A DNA stretch of 64,000 nucleotides from positions 1 to 64,000 of the forward strand of contig JBAXKZ010000004.1 of assembly GCA_037135095.1 (NCBI GenBank). The letters are read 5' to 3'. Position 1 is the stretch's first letter; the number at the start of each line of letters is the position of its first letter. This DNA is from CAIMZW01 sp037135095 (lineage in GTDB: Bacteria > Actinomycetota > Actinomycetes > Nanopelagicales > Nanopelagicaceae). The position numbers and the translations under genes are program-made. Shown in pieces: positions 8,775 through 18,574 of this stretch. The notes beneath the pieces are model-generated. The model was not told where the DNA came from. It worked only from the letters and a program-made list of their open reading frames with translations, and did not search any database.

Positions 8775-9923
8775 CTACACCAAGATTTCGCGCACGATTC
8801 GATCTGCGATTAAGCGTCCGCTCAAAGTTAAAGAAAGGCGACCTTGCTCCCAGATTTGCGCGTTAATGTGCCCCGAGGCCAAATAATCGGAAATTCTTGT
8901 AGTTGCGACGGCTCCTAAAGTTGCAAGCGCGATACCAGCAGGCATTCGGATTTCGAGCATTATCCGTTCGCTCTCTTTCTCCTGATCGCTTAGAACTTCT
9001 TCGCCCTGTTGTGGACTTTCGCTATTTATTAGCCGATCCCGGTATGCCGTGGGGTGTTTAACGTTCCACCATCTTCTTCCATCAATATGCGAATGTGCAC
9101 CGGGTCCAACTCCCCACCAATTCTTACCCTCCCAATATGCGACGTTATGTTTACATTCAGCACCTGATTTTGCCCAATTACTTATCTCATACCAATTCAA
9201 ACCAGCTTCGGAAAACTTCTCATCGGCTAGTAGATATTTATCAGCAGTTTCATCTTCATCTGGCATTACGATCTCGCCACGTTTTACCTGTGCGCCTAAT
9301 TTCGTTCCATCTTCGACGATTAGGGCATATGCCGAGATGTGAGTAATTGGGAGCGAAAGCGCCGTTTCAATGGTTTCCGACCAATCCGAAATGCTCTCCC
9401 CTGGCGCCCCATAAATAAGATCTACGCTGATTTGCTCAAATCCGGCGGCGACCGCGCCCGCAGTTGCTTTTAAAACATTTATAGGATTATGAGTTCGATC
9501 CAAAGTTTTAAGAACATGCGTTGTCGCAGATTGCATTCCAAATGAGATTCGATTGATCCCAATGGCTCGCAGGCGCTCCAGCTTTTCAGCGGTGACGGTA
9601 TCTGGGTTAGCCTCGATCGTAATTTCACAATCTTTGGCAAAACCATTTCGTGCTTCCAGGTGTCGAAGTACCCGACCAAGGTCTTCTGGCTCCATCAGCG
9701 TTGGCGTACCACCGCCAAAGAAGATTGTTGGGATTTCAATTCCAGCAGGTGCTTGATCGATTTCAGCAATCATTAAATCTATATATCCCCGAGAAACTTC
9801 GTTTAGGTCGGAACCCGTTCTAAGTTCACCGGGGGTGTAGGTATTGAAGTCGCAGTAGCCGCAGCGCCTTAAGCAATACGGAATATGGAGATAGAACGAA
9901 AGCAGCGGCGCTGAATCGATCAC
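8775..9923 (-). CDS. hemW: Radical SAM heme chaperone HemW
   Basis: Related to oxygen-independent coproporphyrinogen III oxidase (HemN), but this short type (382 residues) is considered a heme-trafficking protein rather than the oxidase. The radical SAM cluster motif CLRRCGYC (C-x3-C-x2-C) is near the N terminus, followed by the FFGGGTPT and EANPDT segments. It lacks HemN's extra N-terminal segment. Start is GTG at 9923, three bases after the lepA stop, so both are in one operon (lepA-hemW), as is widespread in bacteria. Confidence 0.93.
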   Translation of the reverse strand: MIDSAPLLSFYLHIPYCLRRCGYCDFNTYTPGELRTGSDLNEVSRGYIDLMIAEIDQAPAGIEIPTIFFGGGTPTLMEPEDLGRVLRHLEARNGFAKDCEITIEANPDTVTAEKLERLRAIGINRISFGMQSATTHVLKTLDRTHNPINVLKATAGAVAAGFEQISVDLIYGAPGESISDWSETIETALSLPITHISAYALIVEDGTKLGAQVKRGEIVMPDEDETADKYLLADEKFSEAGLNWYEISNWAKSGAECKHNVAYWEGKNWWGVGPGAHSHIDGRRWWNVKHPTAYRDRLINSESPQQGEEVLSDQEKESERIMLEIRMPAGIALATLGAVATTRISDYLASGHINAQIWEQGRLSLTLSGRLIADRIVREILV

Positions 9924-9925
9924 GG

Positions 9926-11794
9926 TTACTTCTTTGCCTTGGCCTTATCCGCGTCGTCGCCCGTGGCTAGTGCGGCAATAAAGGCTTCTTGTGGCACTTC
10001 AACTCGACCCACCATCTTCATTCGCTTCTTGCCCTCTTTTTGCTTCTCGAGCAATTTTCGCTTACGTGAAATATCGCCACCATAACACTTTGCCAATACA
10101 TCTTTACGAATCGCTCGGATACTTTCACGCGCGATAATCCGCGAGCCAATCGCGGCCTGAATTGGAATTTCAAATTGTTGACGAGGGATCAACTCCCGAA
10201 GCTTCGAGGTCATCATTACCCCATAGGTGTAAGCCTTATCTCGATGCACAATCGCGCTAAAAGCATCGACGGTCTCACCTTGTAAGAGAATATCTACCTT
10301 CACCAAATCACCTTCGGCTTCACCAATAGGCTCGTAATCGAGTGAGGCATAGCCACGTGTTTTAGATTTAAGTTGGTCGAAGAAATCGAAAACAATTTCC
10401 GCCAGCGGCAAGGTATATCGAATCTCGACTCGATCCTCCGAAAGGTAATCCATACCTTTTAGCAGTCCGCGTCGCTGTTGGCAGAGTTCCATGATGGCAC
10501 CGATAAATTCCGAAGGCGCCAAAATTGTTGCCCGAATGATCGGCTCAAATACCGAGGCGACTTTTCCGTCTGGGTATTCGCTCGGGTTTGTAACGATCAT
10601 CTCTTTGCCATCGTCGTTGGTAACGCGATAAACCACGTTTGGTGCGGTAGAGATCAGTGAAAGATTGGCCTCGCGTTCCAGCCGTTCCCGAACAATTTCC
10701 ATGTGCAACAATCCCAGAAAGCCACAGCGGAAACCGAAGCCAAGCGCCGCCGAGGTTTCTGGCTCATAAACCAAAGCTGCGTCATTCAATTGCAATTTGT
10801 CGAGCGCTTCGCGTAGCAATGGGTAGTCAGCGCCATCGAGCGGATAGAGCCCAGAAAAAACCATTGGCTTCGGATCTTTATACCCGGCCAACGCTTTGGT
10901 AGCGGGATTGTGATAGGTCGTGATCGTGTCACCAACACGAGACTGACGTACATCTTTTACACCCGTGATGACATAACCAACTTCGCCAACTCCCAAACCT
11001 TTGCTGACAACTGGCTCGGGTGAAATTACGCCGACCTCGAGCATCTCGTGTCGAACACCAGTTGAAAACATCTGAATCTGATCGCGGGTGGAAAGATGGC
11101 CATCAACAACACGCACGTAAGTAACAACGCCCCGATACGAGTCATATACCGAGTCAAAGATCAAAGCTCGAGCAGGCGCATTGGCATCGCCGACTGGTGG
11201 CGGTATTTGACGAACGATCTGATCCAGCAGGAGTTCAACACCCATGCCCGTCTTGCCCGAAACTCTTAAACAATCTTCGGGCTGGCAGCCAATGAGGTTT
11301 GCTAACTCCTCGGCAAACTTTTCTGGTTGCGCCGCGGGTAGATCGATCTTATTAAGGACGGGAATAATCGTAAGGTTGTTCTCCATCGCCAAATAAAGGT
11401 TGGCTAAAGTTTGAGCTTCGATACCCTGCGCACAATCGACTAAGAGAACTGCACCTTCGCAGGCTGCAAGCGAGCGCGAAACTTCGTAAGTGAAATCGAC
11501 ATGACCAGGCGTGTCGATCATATTCAAAATATATTCTTTGCCATCTAAGCCGGAGCGCCATGGCAACCGAACTGCCTGACTTTTAATAGTGATTCCGCGC
11601 TCGCGTTCAATATCCATGCGGTCCAGGTACTGGGCGCGCATATTTCTCTGATCGACTACGCCGGTGATTCCGAGCATACGGTCAGCCAAGGTTGATTTAC
11701 CGTGATCGATATGCGCGATGATGCCAAAGTTACGAATCTGCTCAGGGTTTGTAGCGGCAGGCTGCGGAGCTTTGGAAAGTTCTATGGCTGGCAT
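9926..11794 (-). CDS. lepA: Elongation factor 4 (LepA/EF4)
   Basis: 622-residue translational GTPase that acts on ribosomes and affects initiation and stalled elongation. G-domain motifs are visible: AHIDHGKST (G1), DTPGHVDF (G3) and NKIDLP (G4). The family-specific C-terminal domain ends in a basic segment rich in Lys. It lies in the conserved rpsT-lepA-hemW region. The sequence TAACAA sits six bases before the ATG; no Shine-Dalgarno is obvious. Confidence 0.97.
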   Translation of the reverse strand: MPAIELSKAPQPAATNPEQIRNFGIIAHIDHGKSTLADRMLGITGVVDQRNMRAQYLDRMDIERERGITIKSQAVRLPWRSGLDGKEYILNMIDTPGHVDFTYEVSRSLAACEGAVLLVDCAQGIEAQTLANLYLAMENNLTIIPVLNKIDLPAAQPEKFAEELANLIGCQPEDCLRVSGKTGMGVELLLDQIVRQIPPPVGDANAPARALIFDSVYDSYRGVVTYVRVVDGHLSTRDQIQMFSTGVRHEMLEVGVISPEPVVSKGLGVGEVGYVITGVKDVRQSRVGDTITTYHNPATKALAGYKDPKPMVFSGLYPLDGADYPLLREALDKLQLNDAALVYEPETSAALGFGFRCGFLGLLHMEIVRERLEREANLSLISTAPNVVYRVTNDDGKEMIVTNPSEYPDGKVASVFEPIIRATILAPSEFIGAIMELCQQRRGLLKGMDYLSEDRVEIRYTLPLAEIVFDFFDQLKSKTRGYASLDYEPIGEAEGDLVKVDILLQGETVDAFSAIVHRDKAYTYGVMMTSKLRELIPRQQFEIPIQAAIGSRIIARESIRAIRKDVLAKCYGGDISRKRKLLEKQKEGKKRMKMVGRVEVPQEAFIAALATGDDADKAKAKK

Positions 11795-11816
11795 GAACTT
11801 TTGTTAAACGAGGAAA

Positions 11817-12086
11817 TTAACGAACGACAGCTTTATTGGCCTGCTTGGCCATCGCTGACTTACGGTTTGCTGCTGCGTTGGCGTGCATTACGCCTTTGCT
11901 AACCGCGGTGTCTAGTTGTTTGGAAGCTAGTCGAAGTTCATCAGCTATCACCTTGGCATCGCCACCGGTTAGGGCATCGCGGAAACGGCGGATCGCAGTC
12001 TTGATCGATGAGCGGGCAGCCTTATTACGATCCTGGGCCTTCTCATTCGTCTTGATACGCTTAATCTGCGACTTGATATTTGCCAC
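11817..12086 (-). CDS. rpsT: 30S ribosomal protein S20
   Basis: 89-residue basic helical protein that binds 16S rRNA. The family pattern MANIKSQIKRIKTNEKAQ is complete and the C-terminal Ala-rich helix is intact. The start is a GTG at 12086 with only a weak purine-rich upstream segment. It lies between holA and lepA, as in many bacteria. A short inverted repeat GATCT-AAA-AGATC at 12107-12119 lies in its upstream leader, but no role can be assigned. Confidence 0.97.
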   Translation of the reverse strand: MANIKSQIKRIKTNEKAQDRNKAARSSIKTAIRRFRDALTGGDAKVIADELRLASKQLDTAVSKGVMHANAAANRKSAMAKQANKAVVR

Positions 12087-12222
12087 TTCAAACTACTTTC
12101 TTCCATGATCTAAAAGATCCCCGAAATTGGGTTGAACTAAGAGTTCGGGCCAAAGTAAAGCCGGCCCAAGCGCGAAAGGTTACCAGTCCAAGAGCCTCGG
12201 GCTCAAACTGAGCGGAAGCGGG

Positions 12223-13164
12223 CTATTTGGCCCCGGCACGCGTGATCTGAATTATCGCTCGCTCCAGCGCGTAGGCCGGGTCGGCTGCCGCCCCTTTAAT
12301 ATCGGCATCAGCCTGGGCGATCGTTACAACGGCTGCTGCGAGCGTGGCAGGAGTCCAACCGCCTAACTGTCGGCGTGCTTTCTCGATCTGCCAAGGCGGC
12401 AAACCCAGGCTCGAAGCCAGATCAAAGGACTTCAGTCCCCGACTTGCACCAGAAACTTTTGCCAAGATCCGTAGCGAACTCGAAATCGCGCTGATTACCA
12501 GAACTGGGTCGACTCCAGTGGCCAACGCGTGGCGAAGGGTGATCAGCGCCGCATCGGTCTTCCCATCCAACGTTGCATCGGCGACATCAAAGCCTGTGGT
12601 CTCAATTCGACCCTGGTAATACCGAGCCACATCAGATTCATCGATCAGTTTGCCGGCAACTACATCGGAGGCGAGCTGGGAGGCGGCGCTACCCAATTCC
12701 CGCAAATCACTGCCAAGCGCATCGACCAATTTTTGAACTGCGCTGGGAGCGATCTTGCGTCCCAGCCTGGTGAATTCACGTTGCACAAATTCGAGCTTCT
12801 CGCTCTCCTTCTTTATGGCTTCGCAAGGAATGATTTCTGGGCTCAATTTCTTTACCTTATCGAGTAACGCCTTTCCCTTGACGCCCCCCTTATGCCACAG
12901 AACGAGGGTCACCTGCTCATCTGGTGATTCCAAATAGCTAGTGATCTCTTCTTGCTGCTCAGCAATTAACTCTTGTAGCTCTCGAACAACAACTACCCGC
13001 TCCTCGCCGAAGAGTGAGGGCGCCAACGCATCGGTGATCGCACCAACCTCGGATTCGCCACCTTCAATAGTTGTGGATTGCGCGCCGGGGCGTTTTGATA
13101 ACAAGCCAGAGATCGCACGGTCAGCCAAGAGCGATTCAGCACCAAGTAAAAGCACTAACCCCAC
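12223..13164 (-). CDS. holA: DNA polymerase III delta subunit
   Basis: Clamp-loader subunit that opens the beta clamp. 313 residues, normal for the family, with a diverged AAA+ fold beginning at LVLLLGAESLLADRAI. Start is uncertain: GTG at 13164 has GGTGG eight bases upstream and is used here. A GTG at 13155 overlaps the comEC stop by one base, and a TTG at 13179 is also possible. The comEA-comEC-holA order is widespread. Confidence 0.93.
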   Translation of the reverse strand: MGLVLLLGAESLLADRAISGLLSKRPGAQSTTIEGGESEVGAITDALAPSLFGEERVVVVRELQELIAEQQEEITSYLESPDEQVTLVLWHKGGVKGKALLDKVKKLSPEIIPCEAIKKESEKLEFVQREFTRLGRKIAPSAVQKLVDALGSDLRELGSAASQLASDVVAGKLIDESDVARYYQGRIETTGFDVADATLDGKTDAALITLRHALATGVDPVLVISAISSSLRILAKVSGASRGLKSFDLASSLGLPPWQIEKARRQLGGWTPATLAAAVVTIAQADADIKGAAADPAYALERAIIQITRAGAK

Positions 13165-15398
13165 GAGATCCGCCACCAATCCTTCTTTAGAGCCCTGATC
13201 TTAAAGGAGGAGTCAATGGCAATCGCGCCATCAGTGTCAGTTCGATAGGTGGCAATTAACCGGGCCTTTAGCGCACTAAGCGTGGTGAGCGCTGGATGGC
13301 CATACGAGTTTCCAGCCCCGACGCTGATCACCGCGATTTTAGGTCGCAGTTGATCGAGCAAAGGTAAATATTGATATGCAGAGCCGTGGTGGCTAACTTT
13401 CAGGACGTCAACTCTCGACAGCGAATTTGAGGTTGCTATTAATTCTTGGGCTGGTGGTTCAATATCACCGCCGGCAAAAATCTTTATTCCATCGATATTT
13501 ATCAAAAGCGCGATGCTCGAATTATTAACCTTTGATCCATCTCCTGGGAGGTTGGCCAACTCTGTCGGCAGAATCTGCGGCCAGAGAATATTAATATCCC
13601 CGGTTCTTCGACCGTTTGAGATCGAAGCCATGGAAATCATCTGACCTCGATGAACTTTCACGGTGGGAATCCCGCGCAGTAATTTCATTGTGGCTTGATA
13701 CTCCAACGCCGGTTCGGCCAAATTGGTAATCCAGACAGTGCCCACCTTTCTTTGGTGCAGTACGCCACTTAAACCCATCACATGGTCGGCATGGAAATGT
13801 GAAAGCACCAATAGAGAAACCGTCCGAATTTGCAGCATCGAAAGACAGTTATCAATCAACTCTGGATTTGGCCCGGTATCAATCACAACTGCCGAATGAT
13901 TTCCTAAATTGATAACTGCGCCATCGCCTTGCCCGACGTCGCAATTTACAAAGACCCAATTGCGACCAGGCCAAACTGCAACCGGTGACCAGATCAAAAG
14001 TGCCAGCAAAAGCCCAGCGGCAATTAAAAGCTTTATCGATCTGCGCAAAAGAAATATTCCAAGCGCAGTTCCAATCAAAATTCCGTAGGCGCTCTTTGGT
14101 AAGAGCAGCACCGGCATCGTTGCCCCTTTGTGTGCGATTAGCGCAATCCACTTAGCAAAAGGTGAGACAGTAAATAGCAATGGGCGAGCTAAAACCGGAA
14201 GAAGTGCTGCGATCAGTCCCAGGATGGTTATTGGAGCTACTGCCCCAGCAGCTAACAGATTGGCAGGCAGCGTTACAAGTGAGAGTTGTCCAGAGATGGC
14301 GATTATCACCGGCGCACAAGCCAACGTCGCAGACAGTGGAATCGCAACACTTTCCGACCAGCGACCTAGGATTGGTTGCAACGCTGCAATTAATTTTGGC
14401 GAAATTATTAGGATCCCCGCCGTTGCTCCCACCGAAAGCGCGAATCCTGGATCTATCGCTTGAAAAGGATCAATCAGCAACAAGACTGATATAGCTAGCC
14501 CAAGTGCCGGCAGTGGCGAACTTCGCTCCCCCCTAGCTTTTGCCCATAACAGCGCCGCGGTCATTACACAGGCGCGCATTACCGAAGGTGACGGTCGAAC
14601 TAGAAAGATAAAGCCGATCAAGAAAAGTGCGGTCACAACCAAGCGCAGACGGAGCCTGGGAACAACCCATTGCAATATGAAGGTAAGAAAAGCGGCAATG
14701 ATGGCAAAATTTTCACCGCTCACGGCAGTCAAGTGGGTTAAGCCGGTTCGACGCATCTGGGTTGCGAAGGCGGAACTCTCGAGCGAGGTATCCCCTAGAA
14801 CTAAACCTGGAATCAAGGCGCCGGCATCGCCGGAGATAATTTTGGCGTGATTGCGAAAGGTGTTCCGAATATCGGAGGTAACCAGATCCAATGGATTTTT
14901 ACTCTGTCGAATTTGGCATCTGCCTGTAACCGAAAATAGTGCGGCAACTTTACTTTCCTTGCCTAAGAGAAATTCTCCATTGCAAAAGAGCTGATCTCCC
15001 GGGATGGCTCTAATCTGAATTCGGCTAACAATTCGAAGTGGGAGGCGGATCCGATAATCGCGATCGCCGATCTTTACCGCCGCAGTTTTAACCAGCGCCG
15101 AATAATTCCCGGTCCGTAAATGAGAGCCAATAACTTTGGCGCTTCCTTGATGGAGATCCGTTAGCAGCAAAGCGGTAATAGAACCTTGACCGTGATCCTT
15201 TGCTGCCGCACTCACCAAATTTCTGGAGAGCGCAACCTCACGAATCGCCATTCCGGTTGAACCAGTGGCTATGGCAAGCAATAGGACCAGCGCCAAATTC
15301 CGATAGAAGTTGAAGGTAAGTCCGAGCAAGCCAATTGCTAATGCAAGAATCCAAAAGCTCTGCCACAACGAGGCTGCCGAACCTAACCACAATCCCAT
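13155..15398 (-). CDS. comEC: ComEC/Rec2-type DNA uptake channel
   Basis: 747-residue membrane protein that carries transforming DNA across the cytoplasmic membrane in competent bacteria. Parts in order: N-terminal membrane helices with an OB-like soluble region, the competence domain with many helices (from about residue 190), and a C-terminal metallo-beta-lactamase domain with the metal-binding motif SHFHADHVMG. The start ATG at 15398 is used, but the frame stays open upstream and a CTG at 15443 overlaps the comEA stop, so the true start could be there. Presence next to comEA suggests a DNA uptake or nutrient DNA route; other pilus genes are not in this window. Confidence 0.93.
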   Translation of the reverse strand: MGLWLGSAASLWQSFWILALAIGLLGLTFNFYRNLALVLLLAIATGSTGMAIREVALSRNLVSAAAKDHGQGSITALLLTDLHQGSAKVIGSHLRTGNYSALVKTAAVKIGDRDYRIRLPLRIVSRIQIRAIPGDQLFCNGEFLLGKESKVAALFSVTGRCQIRQSKNPLDLVTSDIRNTFRNHAKIISGDAGALIPGLVLGDTSLESSAFATQMRRTGLTHLTAVSGENFAIIAAFLTFILQWVVPRLRLRLVVTALFLIGFIFLVRPSPSVMRACVMTAALLWAKARGERSSPLPALGLAISVLLLIDPFQAIDPGFALSVGATAGILIISPKLIAALQPILGRWSESVAIPLSATLACAPVIIAISGQLSLVTLPANLLAAGAVAPITILGLIAALLPVLARPLLFTVSPFAKWIALIAHKGATMPVLLLPKSAYGILIGTALGIFLLRRSIKLLIAAGLLLALLIWSPVAVWPGRNWVFVNCDVGQGDGAVINLGNHSAVVIDTGPNPELIDNCLSMLQIRTVSLLVLSHFHADHVMGLSGVLHQRKVGTVWITNLAEPALEYQATMKLLRGIPTVKVHRGQMISMASISNGRRTGDINILWPQILPTELANLPGDGSKVNNSSIALLINIDGIKIFAGGDIEPPAQELIATSNSLSRVDVLKVSHHGSAYQYLPLLDQLRPKIAVISVGAGNSYGHPALTTLSALKARLIATYRTDTDGAIAIDSSFKIRALKKDWWRISWG

Positions 15399-15439
15399 CC
15401 CGATACCAAGCAGTAGATAAGAAGGTTCAGATGTGTTGC

Positions 15440-16060
15440 TCAGAGTCTGAGGTGAGATTTGATCCCCTGGTATTTGGCGGCACCCATTCCGGAAACCTTT
15501 CGCAACTGATCCAGCGAGGTAAAGGGTCCATTCTTCATCCGATAATCAATGATTCGTTTCGCGATTACTGGACCAATGCCTGGCAGGGAATCCAATTCGG
15601 CCTCAGTAGCAGCGTTCAGCGGGATAATGGCTGCCCCAGTGGAGAATTTACTTTTTGATTTACCTTTGGCAGTTGTCGTTAATATCGTATGCCCTACCAA
15701 AATTTGCTGACCATCAACGACATATTGCGCCAAATTAATATCGCTTAGGTCTACACCGGGCAGCGCGCCACCAGCCGCCTTAATTGCATCGATCGCCCGA
15801 GAATTTGTCGGAACGGAGTAGACGCCGGGATGTTTTACTCGGCCGGCAACATCAATAACTAAAAGCGTTGTAGCGCTTGGCGTTGGCGTCGGAGTAACTA
15901 GCTGGCCAATTTCTGGCGGTGTATTGGCCGAGGCGCTCTCAATAACCTGCCCTTGACCCAGATATAGATAGAAGGCACCCAAAAGCAGTGCCGCCGCCGC
16001 AACAATCAACAAACCTTTGCGTTGTTGTGGGGTGATATCAGCAAGCTCCGGAAGATTCAC
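15440..16060 (-). CDS. comEA: ComEA-like DNA-binding protein
   Basis: 206 residues. One membrane helix near residues 16-34, a Ser/Thr/Pro-rich linker, an SLBB-like domain (VIDVAGRVKHPGVYSV) and a C-terminal helix-hairpin-helix pair with the motif LDSLPGIGPVIAKRI. In competent bacteria it binds incoming double-stranded DNA at the membrane and passes it to ComEC. The GTG start has TATCTT six bases upstream, which suggests a leaderless mRNA. comEC follows. Confidence 0.93.
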   Translation of the reverse strand: MNLPELADITPQQRKGLLIVAAAALLLGAFYLYLGQGQVIESASANTPPEIGQLVTPTPTPSATTLLVIDVAGRVKHPGVYSVPTNSRAIDAIKAAGGALPGVDLSDINLAQYVVDGQQILVGHTILTTTAKGKSKSKFSTGAAIIPLNAATEAELDSLPGIGPVIAKRIIDYRMKNGPFTSLDQLRKVSGMGAAKYQGIKSHLRL

Positions 16061-16066
16061 GGACCA

Positions 16067-16072
16067 AAGATA
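16067..16072 (-). promoter_or_regulatory. -10 element (TATCTT) of a probable leaderless promoter for comEA-comEC
   Basis: TATCTT is followed by six bases (TGGTCC) and then the GTG at 16060. It falls in the 57-base gap after leuS, consistent with separate transcription of the competence genes. Confidence 0.55.
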
Positions 16073-16117
16073 GTTAGCCGCCGAAGTGAAATTAACCCGA
16101 ATTCGAGCAGTTGTGAA

Positions 16118-18574
16118 TTACAGAACGATGTTGACGAGCTTTGGCGCTCGGACAATTACTTTCTGAATGGTGGCACCGACAATTGCTGATGCAATCTCAG
16201 CATTTGCAAAGGCCAAATTCTCGAGTTCAGCCTCAGTGATCGAAGGGGCAACTTCAATTCGATCCTTGATTTTTCCATTGATCTGCAGAATCGCAGTAAC
16301 CGCATCAGCCTCAAGCAAGGATTCATCTAACGTTGGCCAACCTGCTTTTGCAATTGCTGGCTTATGACCCAACCGCTCCCACATTTCTTCGGCGGTATAA
16401 GGCGCGACCAATGAGAGCGCAATCGCAATGGTTTCCGCAGCTTCACGAGCCGCCGGATCATTCGGACCACAACCCGTATCAATTGCCTTGCGAGTTGCAT
16501 TTACTAATTCCATAATTCGAGCCACAGCAACATTGAATCGGAAGGACTCGACGGCAAATCCAATATCGTGCAGAGCTTTATGCGTAACCTTTCGAAGCGA
16601 TAGCTCACCGGTTTTGAAATCCACTCCTGGCGTGCTGGTGATATCGCCAGAGATTCGCCAAGCGCGGTTTAAGAACTTTAAGGAGCCAGTCGGCGAGACA
16701 TCGGCCCAATCCACATCATCTTCTGGGGGTCCGGCAAAAATCAATGAAAGCCGCACCGCGTCCACGCCATGCATATCCAACTGTTCCGAAAGCGTGACCA
16801 GGTTGCCTCGAGATTTACTCATGGCTGAGCCATCCATCAAAACCATTCCTTGGTTTAGCAACCGCGTAAATGGCTCGGTGAAATTCAGCAGACCAATATC
16901 GAAGAGAACTTTGGTAAAGAATCGCGAATAGAGCAGATGCAAGATTGCATGAGTCACGCCACCAACATATTGATCGACTGGGAGCCATTGATTGACTAGT
17001 TCGGCATCGAAGGCTTTTTCATCGTCAAAAGGGTTGGTGTAGCGAAGGAAGTACCAAGATGAATCAAAGAAGGTATCCATAGTGTCGGCATCGCGTTTTG
17101 CTGGTGACCCGCAGTTAGGACAAGGGATATTTACCCAATCTTGGGCTGCCCCAAGCGGTGATGAGCCTTTTGGTTTCAGGTCCAAACCAGCAGCATCCGG
17201 TAAGCGGGCAGGAAGTTGATCTTGCGGGACCGGGACTTCCCCGCATGAATCGCAATGAATGATTGGAATTGGAGTACCCCAGAAGCGCTGGCGCGAGATT
17301 AGCCAGTCACGCAACCGATAATTCTTGGCGCTCTTTCCCAAACCTTTTTCAACTAACTCCGCGGTGATCTTGGTGATGGCATCAGTTTTAGTTAGCCCAT
17401 TAAGCGATCCGGAATTAATAAGAATGCCTTCGCCTGCCGTTGCAATGCCCGTTTGATTTGGGTCTTCTTCACCAGTATCCAGTACAACAACAACGGGAAG
17501 TTTCATGGCTCTAGCGAAATCTAAGTCGCGTTGATCGTGTCCAGGCACAGCCATTATTGCGCCGGTTCCATAATCGGAAAGCACATAATCGCTAGCCCAA
17601 ATTTGAAGTCTTACACCGTTCACTGGATTGATGGCATAACGATTTAAGAAGATACCGGTCTTTGGCCGATCGGTCGCCAATCGATCAATATCAGAGGCGG
17701 CTTTTACGCCTTCAACGTAAGCCTTGAACTCGGTTTCAATTTCGGAGCCAGCAACAAGTTCCGCAGCTAGCTCGCTGTCGGCGGCTACCACCATAAATGT
17801 CACGCCGTACAAAGTGTCTGGCCTAGTGGTGTAAACCACGATTGGCTCGGCACGAGACTCAATCACAAAGGAAACTTCGGCACCACTGGATCGCCCGATC
17901 CAATTTCGCTGCATCAACATGACCTTTTCCGGCCAATTGCCTTCAAGCTGATCCATGTCATCTAATAAGCGGTCGGCATAATCGGTAATCTTCAAATACC
18001 ACTGATTCAATTTCTTCTTGGTTACCGGCGTATCGCAGCGCTCGCAGAGCCCAGCTACAACTTGCTCATTGGCTAAAACTGTTTGATCAGTCGGACACCA
18101 GTTAACGGCAGAATCCTTGCGATAGGCCAAACCTTTTTTATAAAGCTCGAGAAAGAGCCATTGATTCCATTTGTAATATTCCGGATCGCTGGTGTGAAGA
18201 ACGCGATCCCAATCAAAGGAGCAGGCGTAACGACGCATCGAGGCTTTATGGATCGCAATATTTTCATAGGTCCAAGCACGTGGATCTACCCCGCGTTTGA
18301 TAGCCGCATTCTCTGCCGGCAACCCAAATGAATCCCAACCAATTGGGTGCATGACGTTAAAACCTTTTTGAATCCAATACCTAGCAATGACATCGCCTAG
18401 GGCATATGCCTCGGCATGGCCCATATGTAAATCACCCGAAGGGTAGGGGAACATATCCAAAATATATTTTTTCGGTCGAAGATCATCCGGACTACCAGAT
18501 CGAAATGGCGTAAGTTCATCCCAAATCGGCAGCCATTTGGCCTGAACGCCATGGATGTCATAAGCCTCATGCAT
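16118..18574 (-). CDS. leuS: Leucyl-tRNA synthetase
   Basis: Class I synthetase charging tRNA-Leu; 818 residues, normal bacterial length. The HIGH motif is HMGH in SGDLHMGHAEAYALGD; the KMSKS motif is AMSKSRGNLV. The editing domain (CP1) and a zinc-binding pair CDSCG...CPNCG lie between them. The ATG at 18574 was chosen over the one at 18583 because GGGAGG lies nine bases before it but directly abuts the upstream ATG. It overlaps the end of the SDR gene by eight bases. Confidence 0.97.
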   Translation of the reverse strand: MHEAYDIHGVQAKWLPIWDELTPFRSGSPDDLRPKKYILDMFPYPSGDLHMGHAEAYALGDVIARYWIQKGFNVMHPIGWDSFGLPAENAAIKRGVDPRAWTYENIAIHKASMRRYACSFDWDRVLHTSDPEYYKWNQWLFLELYKKGLAYRKDSAVNWCPTDQTVLANEQVVAGLCERCDTPVTKKKLNQWYLKITDYADRLLDDMDQLEGNWPEKVMLMQRNWIGRSSGAEVSFVIESRAEPIVVYTTRPDTLYGVTFMVVAADSELAAELVAGSEIETEFKAYVEGVKAASDIDRLATDRPKTGIFLNRYAINPVNGVRLQIWASDYVLSDYGTGAIMAVPGHDQRDLDFARAMKLPVVVVLDTGEEDPNQTGIATAGEGILINSGSLNGLTKTDAITKITAELVEKGLGKSAKNYRLRDWLISRQRFWGTPIPIIHCDSCGEVPVPQDQLPARLPDAAGLDLKPKGSSPLGAAQDWVNIPCPNCGSPAKRDADTMDTFFDSSWYFLRYTNPFDDEKAFDAELVNQWLPVDQYVGGVTHAILHLLYSRFFTKVLFDIGLLNFTEPFTRLLNQGMVLMDGSAMSKSRGNLVTLSEQLDMHGVDAVRLSLIFAGPPEDDVDWADVSPTGSLKFLNRAWRISGDITSTPGVDFKTGELSLRKVTHKALHDIGFAVESFRFNVAVARIMELVNATRKAIDTGCGPNDPAAREAAETIAIALSLVAPYTAEEMWERLGHKPAIAKAGWPTLDESLLEADAVTAILQINGKIKDRIEVAPSITEAELENLAFANAEIASAIVGATIQKVIVRAPKLVNIVL

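Noticed and set aside
12192..12204. Hairpin GAGCC-TCG-GGCTC between rpsT and holA as a terminator
   Set aside because: Only five pairs and no T run on either strand; role not supported.
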